Below are positions 7,479-15,905 of a stretch of 64,000 nt of DNA, piece by piece. The translations under genes were made by a program, and so were the position numbers. Each line of letters opens with the position of its first letter. Position 1 is the stretch's first letter. A model generated the notes under the pieces. The model made no database searches. It worked only from the letters and a program-made list of their open reading frames with translations, and was not told the DNA's origin. Source of the DNA: Ruminococcus sp. (GTDB taxonomy: Bacteria > Bacillota > Clostridia > Oscillospirales > Ruminococcaceae); contig JAFYUM010000036.1 in assembly GCA_017558505.1 (NCBI GenBank), positions 1 through 64,000 on the forward strand. Reading direction: 5' to 3'.

Positions 7479-8261
7479 ATGTTTGGAACAGTAATAATTG
7501 ATGCTTATACAAAAGATGAAACAGAAGCACTTGCATATGCTATAAATGATATTTGTTGTCCAAGAGACAATTATGGGTGGGCTTCAGCTGGTATTTATTG
7601 CTTTTGGGATTATAATACACATGAAGTATTATATATAGGCTTGGCGAGTGATTTGTACGAACGATTTAGACAGCATAATGGATTGATTACTATGCTGGAA
7701 GAAGGGTGTAAATATCATAAAATTCAAGAATATTTTAGCTCACACGCAAAACTTGGATATACAATTTTTGTGCAATCGTCATTGTCGCAACCTCTTGTGC
7801 ATAGAAATAGAGATCTTTATGAAAAAATGGCTAAAGAACACAATTCACCAATTCAAAATTATATCAGTGACCAAGGGATAAATGATATAAAGCGAGTAGA
7901 AGGAATACTTATCGAAGCTTATCGTAAAGATAGTGGTCACTTTCCTCCTTGGAATAAAGTGGGCGGTTCAATAGAAGGACAAAACCGTGTAATGAAGAAT
8001 AATATTAATATAGTAAAAAGCTTTTGTAATCCACAAATGTATGAGGTCAATCCCATAGTTTCGAGGTCTACAATTAGAGAATTATCTAATAATCCTACAT
8101 ATGAAGGTTATGAAAGTTTCCTTCACGCAGTAAGAATGTGTGTCTTATTATTTGGTATGAATTTCAATGATGCATTAAAATTTCATAATGAACATGATTC
8201 ATTTGGGTGGTATGAACGAATGTGTTCTGAAGGATATTTTGATAAAAATCTCGTAGTATAA
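7479..8261 (+). CDS. GIY-YIG nuclease-domain protein
   Basis: This is a 260-residue protein. The GIY-YIG hallmarks are all visible: GIY (38-40), YIG (52-54) followed by the RFRQH segment with the catalytic Arg at 62 or 64, a Glu in the helix EGILIEAY (141/146), and the Asn in PPWNKVGG (159). The C-terminal 90 residues are unassigned and could bind DNA or a partner. The family cuts DNA in repair, restriction or homing. Here there is no methylase or integrase beside it. AGGAG precedes the ATG. Codon use is strongly AT-rich, like the 151-1260 gene, suggesting transfer. Confidence 0.82.
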   Translation: MFGTVIIDAYTKDETEALAYAINDICCPRDNYGWASAGIYCFWDYNTHEVLYIGLASDLYERFRQHNGLITMLEEGCKYHKIQEYFSSHAKLGYTIFVQSSLSQPLVHRNRDLYEKMAKEHNSPIQNYISDQGINDIKRVEGILIEAYRKDSGHFPPWNKVGGSIEGQNRVMKNNINIVKSFCNPQMYEVNPIVSRSTIRELSNNPTYEGYESFLHAVRMCVLLFGMNFNDALKFHNEHDSFGWYERMCSEGYFDKNLVV

Positions 8262-8267
8262 ACAAAA

Positions 8268-8300
8268 AGAGCTATCCGATTTTCAAAATCAGATAGCTCT
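8268..8300 (+). terminator. Terminator after GIY-YIG gene
   Basis: AGAGCTATC pairs with GATAGCTCT, enclosing GATTTT/AAAATC. It begins 6 bases after the stop. Confidence 0.85.
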
Positions 8301-8329
8301 AAATTTTTACATAATTTAAATGTTAACAT

Positions 8330-8345
8330 CCCCGAAATTTCGGGG
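8330..8345 (-). terminator. Hairpin downstream of pyrB
   Basis: CCCCGAAATTTCGGGG is a perfect 16-bp palindrome just past the pyrB stop. The minus-strand tail (ATGTTAACATTT) is only modestly T-rich, so termination strength is uncertain. Confidence 0.5.
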
Positions 8346-8355
8346 CATTTTAGTA

Positions 8356-9438
8356 TTATATCAACTTTCTCTCATCACAATATTCACATTCAAGGAGAGT
8401 TTCATCGCCGCTGAAACGGAAGCTCTTGGGAAGATATTCTTCGTGATTTGTAATGCACTTGGGATTGTCGCAACGAACTCCGCTGTAAACCTTGCCCTTT
8501 AATGTTTCAGAACCGCTATCCTCACCGAGAATTGTGAGAATCAAAGCCATTCTTGCGAATACACCGTATTTTGCCTGTGTGAAGTACATTGCACGGCTGT
8601 CCTCGTCTACCTCAACAGTAATTTCATCAACGCGGGGCAGGGGATGAAGCACTATCATATCTTTTTTTGCAAGGAGCATTTTCTCTCTGTCAAGAACATA
8701 TGTGTTTTTCTGTGCTAAGTATTCCTCATGGCTTGCAAATCGCTCCTGCTGAATACGTGTCATATAGAGCACATCAAGGCTGCCGATTACCTCGTCAAGA
8801 GCGTCAACTTCCTCAAATGTACTGCCGTTAGCTGTGATAATATCCTTGATGTATGCAGGCATTCTCAATTCGGGAGTTGATATGAAAATGAACTTTGTAC
8901 CCTCAAACATACTCAATGCCTTACAGAGAGAGTGAACTGTTCTGCCGTTGATAAGGTCGCCGCAAAGTCCGATTGTAAGTCCGCATAATGTTTTCTTTTC
9001 AATTTTAAGTGTAAGAAGGTCTGTGAGTGTCTGTGTTGGGTGAAGATGTCCACCGTCGCCTGCATTGATTACAGGACAGTCAGCACTTATGGAAGCCGCC
9101 TTTGCTGCACCTGCCACAGGATGGCGCATAACGAGAATATCCGCATAGCTGCTGACAATTTTCGTTGTATCCTTTATTGTTTCACCCTTTGCAACAGAAG
9201 AATTGGCAGGATTGTCAAAGCCTATGATACGTCCGCCGAGGCGAAGCATAGCTGTCTGGAATGACATCTGCGTTCTTGTGGACGGCTCATAGAAAAGAGT
9301 TGCCATAATTTTTCCGTCACATTCGTGGGCGTAATCCTGTGGATTTTCCTTGATTTTCACTCCAAGGTCAATAAGCTTTGTCCACCAGCTTACAGGGAAA
9401 TCGCTTAAATCAATAAGGTGCTGATATTCTGACTGCAT
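8356..9438 (-). CDS. pyrB: Aspartate carbamoyltransferase with PyrI-type zinc tail
   Basis: This is a 360-residue enzyme joining carbamoyl phosphate and aspartate in pyrimidine synthesis. The catalytic part carries STRT (53-56) for carbamoyl phosphate, MRHP, and HPLPRVDEI for aspartate binding. Residues 317-360 add a segment with C323, C328, C351 and C354, the spacing of the zinc domain at the end of the PyrI regulatory chain, but no PyrI allosteric domain precedes it. The start at ATG 9438 has GGAGG; the upstream extension to 9477 overlaps the preceding gene. It is last in the asnB-HD-pyrB run, all minus strand. Confidence 0.93.
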   Translation of the reverse strand: MQSEYQHLIDLSDFPVSWWTKLIDLGVKIKENPQDYAHECDGKIMATLFYEPSTRTQMSFQTAMLRLGGRIIGFDNPANSSVAKGETIKDTTKIVSSYADILVMRHPVAGAAKAASISADCPVINAGDGGHLHPTQTLTDLLTLKIEKKTLCGLTIGLCGDLINGRTVHSLCKALSMFEGTKFIFISTPELRMPAYIKDIITANGSTFEEVDALDEVIGSLDVLYMTRIQQERFASHEEYLAQKNTYVLDREKMLLAKKDMIVLHPLPRVDEITVEVDEDSRAMYFTQAKYGVFARMALILTILGEDSGSETLKGKVYSGVRCDNPKCITNHEEYLPKSFRFSGDETLLECEYCDERKLI

Positions 9439-9473
9439 AATTTTTACCTCCGTTTTTTGCTTATGTATCTGTA

Positions 9474-10142
9474 TCACAGAATTTTACTTCCGTTGATTAT
9501 CAATTCAAATTTCAAGCCGAGAAATGCCGATGCCCTCTTGCACAAAATCATACGATTCATAAAAATCTCAAAATACTCCATTACAGAGGAAATTTCCGTG
9601 TCAATCTGCAATTCCAGTATAAGAGTTTTTTTATCCTCGCTGAAGCTTACCCCCGACATTACAACGGCATAATTAACTCTGTCGTGAATGTCAAAGGTTG
9701 TAAGGTCGGTATTTCTCACACGGCTGCGGCGAACATCTGCCTTGTCGGCAATAATCATAGCGGCGGAAATAGCGTCAAGAGGCTGTGCTGTTCCTTCGTC
9801 GTGATTTCCGATAGCCGCAATAACAGAGCATATCTCACCTGCTGGCATACTCCTATTATCCAGCAGGCGGAATGCCATAACCGCACCGCTTTGTGCGTGG
9901 TCAATTCTGTTTATAACATTGCCTATATCGTGCATAATGGAGGCTATTTTTGCAAGCTCCACCGTCCGTTCATCGTAACCGAGAGTTTCAAGAATCATTT
10001 CAGCCGTTGCCGCTACTCGCTCAACGTGGGGAAATGAATGTTCAGTATATCCCATAGCTTCAAGAGTTTTGTCTGCACGACGGATATACTCCATAATATC
10101 GGGATTTTGCTTTATATACTTATAAGTTACAAGACTTGCCAT
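9474..10142 (-). CDS. HD-domain phosphohydrolase
   Basis: This is a 222-residue cytoplasmic protein. The metal site is visible as H39 (FPHVERV), H71-D72 (MHDIGN), H82, and a further His-Asp in GNHDEG. HD proteins of this size hydrolyse nucleotides or phosphomonoesters; the substrate cannot be told. A second, beta-rich part (from about residue 150) is unassigned. It sits 11 bases after asnB and 35 bases before pyrB, consistent with one transcript linking nitrogen and pyrimidine metabolism. Confidence 0.85.
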   Translation of the reverse strand: MASLVTYKYIKQNPDIMEYIRRADKTLEAMGYTEHSFPHVERVAATAEMILETLGYDERTVELAKIASIMHDIGNVINRIDHAQSGAVMAFRLLDNRSMPAGEICSVIAAIGNHDEGTAQPLDAISAAMIIADKADVRRSRVRNTDLTTFDIHDRVNYAVVMSGVSFSEDKKTLILELQIDTEISSVMEYFEIFMNRMILCKRASAFLGLKFELIINGSKIL

Positions 10143-10153
10143 AACTGCCCCCT

Positions 10154-12010
10154 TTAATTGAAGTAAACTTTATACCATACGAGGAATATGAAAATTGTCC
10201 ATATTCTTCGGCTGTTGTCAGCTTTTCCGTTTTTGTGGTCGTCAAGCAGCCTGATAAGCGGCTCTGTGTTGAAGAATTGTTCCGCACTATCGCTTTCAAA
10301 GGCTTCACGGACGATATTATAATACTTCTCCTCTTTCAGCCATACCCTTATAGGCACAGGAAATCCCAGCTTTTTCTTAGCCGCAGTTTTCGCCATACTG
10401 TCTGGAGTATCCATTTTCGCCGCAAGACGCATTGCATATTTCGTTATATATCTTGTGTCGTCTGTTCTGTTGGTGTGGGTAACGCGGTATTTCGTGGGAA
10501 TTTGTTCCGCCAAAGTCATAACTTTCTTGTCGAGGAAAGGCACACGAAGCTCCAGTGAATTCGCCATACTCATTTTGTCTGCTTTAAGCAGAATATCCCC
10601 TGCCATCCACATATGGAGATCGAGATACTGCATTTTGGTAACATCGTCCTTACCCTTTACACGGCTGTAATAATGTTTTGTAAGCTCCATAGGGTGGGGA
10701 GCGTCAGTCTTTATTTTCAGCAGATTTTTACGCTCCTCCGGAGTGAAAATGTAGGCATTGCCGATAAATCGCTCCTCAACGGTCTTACCCTTACGCACAA
10801 AGAAATTCACACCACGCTTTGCGGGAAGCTTTTCCGCTGCCTTGCCGATTGCCCGGCGAACTGACATAGGCAGCTTATCATAAAGCGTGCCGTCAGGATC
10901 GCTGTATACGTTATATCCGCCGAAAATTTCATCTGCACCCTCTCCCGAAAGCACGACTTTCAGCTTTTCAGAGGCGATATTGCACACGAAATAGAGGGCG
11001 ACCGCCGATGGATCTGCAAGGGGTTCGTCCATATGATACTGTATTTTTTCAAGACTTCCCCAGTATTCTTCGGGAGTTATAACCTTGCTTGTGTTTTCCT
11101 TGCCGATAGCCTTGGAGAATTCCTTTGCCCAGCCAATTTCATTGTATTTTTCATCATCACCGAATCCCACGGTAAAAGTCTTGTCAACCTCCGCCACAGC
11201 CGCCGCATAGCTCGAATCTACGCCGCTTGACAGGAATGAGCCAACTTCAACATCGGCTATTTTATGGGCATTTACGGAATCTTTGAAAGTATCGGAAATA
11301 CGCTGTACCCAATCTTCAAGGGTAGGCTTTTCATCAGCGTTGAAATTCACATCCCAATAACGCTTAATCTGCAATTTACCGTCCTTTAAGGTGAAATAAT
11401 GGGCAGGCATAAGCTTGTAGACGTTTCTGAAGAATGTTTCATTTGTAGGTGAATACTGGAATGTAAGATAGTTTTCAAGTGCCGTTGTGTTTAATTCCTT
11501 TTTGAAGTCGGGGTGAGCGAGAAAGCTTTTGATTTCAGAGCTGAACATAAAGGTTTTCCCCATTATTGCGTAATACATTGGCTTGATTCCAAAGAAATCC
11601 CTTGCACCGAAAAGCTCTTTTTTGTTCTTGTCCCAAATGACAAAAGCGAACATTCCACGGAGCATATTCAGTAATTTTTCGCCGAATTCCTCATAGCCGT
11701 GGATAAGCACTTCTGTATCGGTATTTGTCTTAAAGGTATGACCTGCGGCGATAAGCTTCTCACGGATTTCACGGTAGTTGTAAATTTCGCCGTTGAAAAC
11801 GATTACAAGTGAGCCGTCCTCGTTGAAAATCGGCTGGTCTCCCGAAGATGAAACGTCAATAATACTCAGTCGGCGATGCCCAAGAGCAATATCCCTGTCA
11901 ACGTATTTACCCTCCGCATCGGGTCCACGGTGGCGGATTTTGTCCATCATTTCGGAAATAACCCCGTCTGCGTTGTCTGTTTTGTTAGTGAAGCCTGTAA
12001 TTCCGCACAT
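10154..12010 (-). CDS. asnB: Asparagine synthetase, glutamine-hydrolysing
   Basis: This is a 618-residue enzyme making asparagine from aspartate, ATP and glutamine. The start is set at ATG 12010 so that Cys2 (MCGITGF) becomes the N-terminal nucleophile of the class II glutaminase domain; GAGGT lies upstream. The synthetase domain contains the ATP pyrophosphate loop SSGVDSS and SGEGADEIFGGY. Length is typical of the Bacillus AsnB/AsnO group. It is first gene of the cluster with its own promoter (12056-12084). Confidence 0.95.
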   Translation of the reverse strand: MCGITGFTNKTDNADGVISEMMDKIRHRGPDAEGKYVDRDIALGHRRLSIIDVSSSGDQPIFNEDGSLVIVFNGEIYNYREIREKLIAAGHTFKTNTDTEVLIHGYEEFGEKLLNMLRGMFAFVIWDKNKKELFGARDFFGIKPMYYAIMGKTFMFSSEIKSFLAHPDFKKELNTTALENYLTFQYSPTNETFFRNVYKLMPAHYFTLKDGKLQIKRYWDVNFNADEKPTLEDWVQRISDTFKDSVNAHKIADVEVGSFLSSGVDSSYAAAVAEVDKTFTVGFGDDEKYNEIGWAKEFSKAIGKENTSKVITPEEYWGSLEKIQYHMDEPLADPSAVALYFVCNIASEKLKVVLSGEGADEIFGGYNVYSDPDGTLYDKLPMSVRRAIGKAAEKLPAKRGVNFFVRKGKTVEERFIGNAYIFTPEERKNLLKIKTDAPHPMELTKHYYSRVKGKDDVTKMQYLDLHMWMAGDILLKADKMSMANSLELRVPFLDKKVMTLAEQIPTKYRVTHTNRTDDTRYITKYAMRLAAKMDTPDSMAKTAAKKKLGFPVPIRVWLKEEKYYNIVREAFESDSAEQFFNTEPLIRLLDDHKNGKADNSRRIWTIFIFLVWYKVYFN

Positions 12011-12055
12011 AAAAAATACCTCGTAAGTCATTTTACTCATTATTAGTCATTATAT

Positions 12056-12084
12056 ATTATACTACATTTTTTCAGATTTTGCAA
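12056..12084 (-). promoter_or_regulatory. Promoter of asnB cluster
   Basis: Minus-strand TTGCAA (12084-12079), 17-bp spacer, TATAAT (12061-12056). Confidence 0.75.
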
Positions 12085-12134
12085 CAATAATAGAAAATTT
12101 TTATATATCGTTAGTTTTAGATAACCAAAAGCTA

Positions 12135-12163
12135 TTGACATTTCTGTGCTAACTGTGTATACT
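12135..12163 (+). promoter_or_regulatory. Promoter of GntR-ABC module 1
   Basis: TTGACA (12135-12140), 17-bp spacer, TATACT (12158-12163). The -10 box lies inside the palindromic operator. Confidence 0.82.
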
Positions 12164-12177
12164 GTATATATACAGTG
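12151..12177. promoter_or_regulatory. Candidate GntR (YtrA-type) operator, module 1
   Basis: CTGTGTATA-N5-TATATACAG with one mismatch, containing the perfect palindrome ACTGTATATATACAGT (12161-12176). It covers the -10 box, so binding would block transcription. The same motif, better conserved, lies in front of module 2 at 55801. Confidence 0.7.
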
Positions 12178-12192
12178 AAGAGAGGTGATACA

Positions 12193-12558
12193 GTGAACAT
12201 CTTTATAGATAACAGAAGCGGCACTCCGATTTACGACCAAATATACAAGCAAGTCAAAAATCTGATAATCAGCGGCGAGGTAAAGGAAAATGACCCGCTG
12301 CCTTCAATCAGAGCCCTTGCAAAGGATTTGCGTATAAGCGTTGTGACTACGAAAAGAGCCTATGATGAGCTTGAGCGTGAGGGATTTATCTATACCCTGC
12401 CTGCAAAGGGCTGTTTTGTTGCTCCGAAAAATACGGAAATGCTCCGTGAGGAAAATCTGAAAAAAATTGAGGAACTGATTGAGCAGATAAAACAGCTCGG
12501 AGCGTCCTGCAATCTGACCACAGAAGATATAATTGATATGATAAAATATAATGAATAG
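12193..12558 (+). CDS. GntR-family regulator, YtrA subfamily
   Basis: This is a 121-residue regulator. The N-terminal winged helix (FIDNRSGTPIYDQIYKQVKNLI, LPSIRALAKDLRIS, TTKRAYDELEREGFI) is followed only by a short helix, as in YtrA-type GntR proteins, which repress adjacent ABC transporter operons. The start is GTG 12193, giving VNIFIDNRS, with GAGGTG 6 bases upstream; the earlier in-frame GTG at 12175 lies inside the operator. It is paralogous to the regulator at 55888, with identical motif order. Confidence 0.9.
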   Translation: MNIFIDNRSGTPIYDQIYKQVKNLIISGEVKENDPLPSIRALAKDLRISVVTTKRAYDELEREGFIYTLPAKGCFVAPKNTEMLREENLKKIEELIEQIKQLGASCNLTTEDIIDMIKYNE

Positions 12559-12569
12559 GAGATTAAATT

Positions 12570-13403
12570 ATGAACGCTATTGAAATTACGAATTTAACCA
12601 AAAAATACAAGGGATTTACTCTTGACAATCTTTGCCTTAACCTGCCAAAGGGCTGTATTATGGGACTTATCGGCGAAAATGGTGCAGGCAAATCCACCAC
12701 TATAAAAATGCTTCTTGACATTGTCCGCCCCGACAGTGGTGAAATTAAAATATTCGGTGAAAAGCCCTCTGCAATACAGAAAAATGACATCGGTGTTGTT
12801 CTCGATGAAGTGGGAATTCCCGAAAGTTTTACTATAAAAGATATCAACGCTGTAATGAAACACAGTTTCAACAACTGGAATGAGCAGACTTTTTCCCAGT
12901 ATATGGTGAAATTCAAACTCCCCGAAAAGAAGAATTTCAAGACTTTTTCAAAGGGTATGAAAATGAAAATGGGTATTGCAATCGCACTTTCCCACGATGC
13001 AAAACTGCTTATTCTTGATGAACCTACAAGCGGACTTGACCCTGTTGTACGTGACGAAATTGTGGAAATTCTCAACGATTTCACAAGAGATGAAAGCCAT
13101 TCAATCCTCATTTCCTCACATATTGTAAGCGATCTGGAAAAAATCTGCGACTATATCGCATTTATCCACAACGGCAAGCTTATGCTTTGCGAGGAAAAAG
13201 ACAGACTTTTAGAGCAGTTCTGCTTTATCAACACCACAGAAGATATGCTCAGAGAGCTTGACAAATCCGCTATAATCGGCACAAAGGCTAATAAATTCGG
13301 CATTGAGGCTATTGTGGACAGAGATAAAATCCCCCACACATTTGACACACAACCCGTTACAATCGAAGAATTATTTATATTTATGGTTAAGGAGGTAAAG
13401 TAA
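12570..13403 (+). CDS. ABC transporter ATP-binding protein (BcrA/YtrB type)
   Basis: This is a 277-residue ATPase. Walker A GENGAGKS (35-42), Walker B LLILDEP (147-153), D-loop SGLD and the switch His185 are present. The ABC signature is degenerate: FSKGM at 127-131 where LSGGQ is usual, a variation seen in BcrA-like subfamilies. It is coupled to two membrane proteins downstream, whose ATG follows its stop directly. The substrate is unknown; relatives export peptides or handle cell-envelope stress. Confidence 0.92.
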   Translation: MNAIEITNLTKKYKGFTLDNLCLNLPKGCIMGLIGENGAGKSTTIKMLLDIVRPDSGEIKIFGEKPSAIQKNDIGVVLDEVGIPESFTIKDINAVMKHSFNNWNEQTFSQYMVKFKLPEKKNFKTFSKGMKMKMGIAIALSHDAKLLILDEPTSGLDPVVRDEIVEILNDFTRDESHSILISSHIVSDLEKICDYIAFIHNGKLMLCEEKDRLLEQFCFINTTEDMLRELDKSAIIGTKANKFGIEAIVDRDKIPHTFDTQPVTIEELFIFMVKEVK

Positions 13404-14033
13404 ATGAAAGGGTTATTATTAAAAGAATTTTTAATGCTGAAAAAAGGCTGGGTTACATTAGTTATATTCTTTATAGCATTCGGAATTGGCGGTGTAGGTA
13501 ATGACTTTATATGTTTTATGCTTCCGCTGTTTGTAGCTCTCCTTTTGTATGGACATATCAATTATGATGAGCAGAGCAAGTGGCAGCAGTATTCCATTGC
13601 ATTGCCTTATGGACGAAAGATGATAGTTTCCGCAAAATATGCGGCTATGGCAATAGGTGCGGTTGTGTCAACTGTATTGGTTGTACTCCTTTACGGTGTT
13701 ACTGTAACTATAGGAAAAGCGGAATTCACATTGAAAGACCTTGTAGGCTATGCTATATTATCTCTTGCAATAGGAATTATATATCCGACATTTTTTCTCC
13801 CTCTCGCTTACAAATTCAATTCTGAAAAAGGCAGATTAATCATGATGGTTCTCAACGGTGCTTCCGGAGCTATTGCAGTATTCCTTGCATCTACAATTGA
13901 AACCACAGGCATACTTGCAAAATTATCCAACTACACCAATATTCTTCCTTATATCGCAATTGCCGCTGTACTTGTTCTTTTCGCTCTCTCGTGGTTTATT
14001 TCCCGAAAAATCTACGAGAAAAGGGATTTGTAA
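13404..14033 (+). CDS. ABC-2 type permease (ABC2_membrane_5-like)
   Basis: This is a 209-residue integral membrane protein with about six helices. It starts MKGLLLKEFLMLKK and contains the DEQSKWQQYSIALPYGRK stretch typical of the PF13346 group. It ends SWFISRKIYEKRDL. The start codon abuts the ATPase stop, and AAGGAGG lies within the ATPase end. It is a tandem paralogue of the next gene, so the transporter is probably a heterodimer. Confidence 0.88.
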   Translation: MKGLLLKEFLMLKKGWVTLVIFFIAFGIGGVGNDFICFMLPLFVALLLYGHINYDEQSKWQQYSIALPYGRKMIVSAKYAAMAIGAVVSTVLVVLLYGVTVTIGKAEFTLKDLVGYAILSLAIGIIYPTFFLPLAYKFNSEKGRLIMMVLNGASGAIAVFLASTIETTGILAKLSNYTNILPYIAIAAVLVLFALSWFISRKIYEKRDL

Positions 14034-14050
14034 AATAAGGAGAAGTCAAA

Positions 14051-14674
14051 ATGAAAGGTTTGTTGTTAAAAGAATTTTTGTTATTAAGAATGTATAAGGT
14101 TTGGTTTATTATATTAATAGCAGTTTTCGGATTATTCGGCATTTTCGTTCCTTATGGATCGCTTTTTATTCCATTGTTTTTATCGGCAGCAATATGCGGA
14201 AATACAAATAATGATGAAAAAAGCAAATGGACGGTATATTCACAATCTCTGCCTTTTGAACGTAAGGAATATGTATATGCAAAGTATATTTCAGCATTTA
14301 TCATGGCACTTGCAGGAGTTGTTATAATTGTTGTAACTGCCTTAATTTCGTTTCTTTTTGAAAATCCATTATACGATATTGAACTTTTATTTTTCCTGTG
14401 TGCCGTTTCTGTTGGAATATCTCTTGTGCCTCTTGCGGTATATCTTCCCTTTTCATATAGATTTAATTCACAGGTTGGCGGAATTGTTCTTGCAATCGTA
14501 TACGTCGGAGCAATGATGTTTCTGCCCATTGTGTTTCTCACATGTATTATGGGTGAACTGCTCGGAGTGGTTCATACCATTTCAACATCATTAATTGCCA
14601 TGGCTGTTATTATTGCAGTTTTCCTGCTCTCGTGGTTTATCTCCATTAAAATTTATGAGAAAAGAGATTTATAA
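14051..14674 (+). CDS. ABC-2 type permease, second paralogue
   Basis: This is a 207-residue, six-helix membrane protein. Both ends match the previous gene (MKGLLLKEFLLL at the start; SWFISIKIYEKRDL at the end), and the same motif NDEKSKWTVYSQSLPFERKEYV follows the second helix. AAGGAG precedes the ATG. It is last gene of module 1; the long palindrome follows 3 bases after the stop. Confidence 0.88.
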   Translation: MKGLLLKEFLLLRMYKVWFIILIAVFGLFGIFVPYGSLFIPLFLSAAICGNTNNDEKSKWTVYSQSLPFERKEYVYAKYISAFIMALAGVVIIVVTALISFLFENPLYDIELLFFLCAVSVGISLVPLAVYLPFSYRFNSQVGGIVLAIVYVGAMMFLPIVFLTCIMGELLGVVHTISTSLIAMAVIIAVFLLSWFISIKIYEKRDL

Positions 14675-14677
14675 AAC

Positions 14678-14818
14678 AAAAATGCACTCCTTTAAGGTGA
14701 ATGTCCATAGGGAAGTATTTACGTAACTTATTTAGGAAAACTCTTTTGAAAAAGGGTTTTTCCCACTAAATTTTCATAATACTTCTATATGATTCTTTAC
14801 CTTTGGAGTGCATTTTTG
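14678..14818. repeat. Long imperfect palindrome (MITE-like or complex terminator)
   Basis: Nested complementary blocks occur in order on both arms: AAAAATGCACTCC with GGAGTGCATTTTT at the ends, then GAAGTATT with AATACTTC, then a central AACTCTTTT/AAAAGGGTT stem. Together they span 141 bp. Far longer than a normal terminator, it may be a non-autonomous element, though it could also end transcription of module 1. Confidence 0.6.
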
Positions 14819-14838
14819 CCTTTTGTGGAATATTCCTA

Positions 14839-14867
14839 TTGACAAATAATATGGAATGTGGTATAAT
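14839..14867 (+). promoter_or_regulatory. Promoter of metal ABC importer operon
   Basis: TTGACA (14839-14844), 17-bp spacer, TATAAT (14862-14867). Confidence 0.85.
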
Positions 14868-14874
14868 CTAAAAA

Positions 14875-14889
14875 TGAAAATGATTATCA
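14875..14889. promoter_or_regulatory. Fur-family (probable Zur) box
   Basis: TGAAAATGATTATCA fits the 7-1-7 Fur-family site TGATAAT-N-ATTATCA with one mismatch. It sits at the expected transcription start, so a metal-bound Fur/Zur repressor would block the operon. The zinc-type transporter downstream suggests Zur. Confidence 0.65.
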
Positions 14890-14924
14890 ATTTTAGAGAT
14901 GCCATTTTGCTATGAGGATAGTTT

Positions 14925-15905
14925 ATGCTTAAAAAGACAGTTTCAGCGGTGTTAACCGCTGTTTTATCGCTTACAGCTTTTGCGTCGTGCAGTTCCGATG
15001 TGAAAAGTGATAACGGAAAAATAAATGTTGTTTGTACTGTATTTCCCTGCTATGATTGGACAAGGCAGATTGTCGGCGACAGCGAAAATGTGGATATTAC
15101 ATATCTTCTCGATGACGGTTCCGATTTGCACAGCTTTCAGCCGACAGCCGATGATATGATTCGTATTTCTGACTGCGATGTTTTCGTTTATATTGGCGGC
15201 GAGTCAGACGAATGGGTGGAAAAGGCTCTTGAAAATGCCCGCAATAAGGAAATGAAGGTAGTAAAGCTTATGGACAGCCTTTCAGAATATCTTGAAAATG
15301 AAGAGCATAAAGAGGGTATGGAGGATTCCCATGACCATGAGGACGAGCACGCACATCACGATGAAACTGCCTACGATGAGCATATATGGCTTTCTCTCAA
15401 TAATGCACAGGTGTGCGTAACTGACATTGCCGAAGCTATTTCTGCTGTTGACAGTTTTAATGCACAGACATATTCCGAAAGGGCGAATGCCTATAATACT
15501 GAATTACAGCTTCTTGACAGAAGTTTTCATATGATGTTTGACGATAATCCGAAGACGTTGATTTTCGGTGACCAGTTCCCATTCATTTATTTTACAAGTG
15601 ATTACGGACTTGACTATTTTGCGGCTTTTTCGGGATGTTCAGCGGATATTGAGGCAAGTTTTGAAACTATAACTTTTCTTTCGGAAAAAATGGACGAGCT
15701 TAATGCAGAAACAATATTCGCAATTGAAAAATCCGATTGCAATATTGCAGAGGCAATTGTTTCAAATACAAAGGATAAATCACAGGATATAGCTGTCCTT
15801 GACTCGGTACAGTCGGTAACCAAAAAACAGATTGATGAGGGTTATACTTACAAATCAGCTATGGAAAACAATTATAATATACTGAAAGAGGTATATGCTT
15901 CGTGA
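14925..15905 (+). CDS. Metal-binding lipoprotein of zinc-type ABC importer
   Basis: This is a 326-residue ZnuA/AdcA-like substrate-binding lipoprotein. The signal peptide ends in lipobox FASC, so it is anchored outside the membrane. An acidic, His-rich loop (about residues 125-148, with HDHEDEHAHHDE) is the hallmark of zinc-binding members. Conserved metal ligands are suggested by LHSF and DEHIWLS. It is first gene of the three-gene importer, behind a Fur-family box. Manganese cannot be excluded without structure. Confidence 0.9.
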   Translation: MLKKTVSAVLTAVLSLTAFASCSSDVKSDNGKINVVCTVFPCYDWTRQIVGDSENVDITYLLDDGSDLHSFQPTADDMIRISDCDVFVYIGGESDEWVEKALENARNKEMKVVKLMDSLSEYLENEEHKEGMEDSHDHEDEHAHHDETAYDEHIWLSLNNAQVCVTDIAEAISAVDSFNAQTYSERANAYNTELQLLDRSFHMMFDDNPKTLIFGDQFPFIYFTSDYGLDYFAAFSGCSADIEASFETITFLSEKMDELNAETIFAIEKSDCNIAEAIVSNTKDKSQDIAVLDSVQSVTKKQIDEGYTYKSAMENNYNILKEVYAS

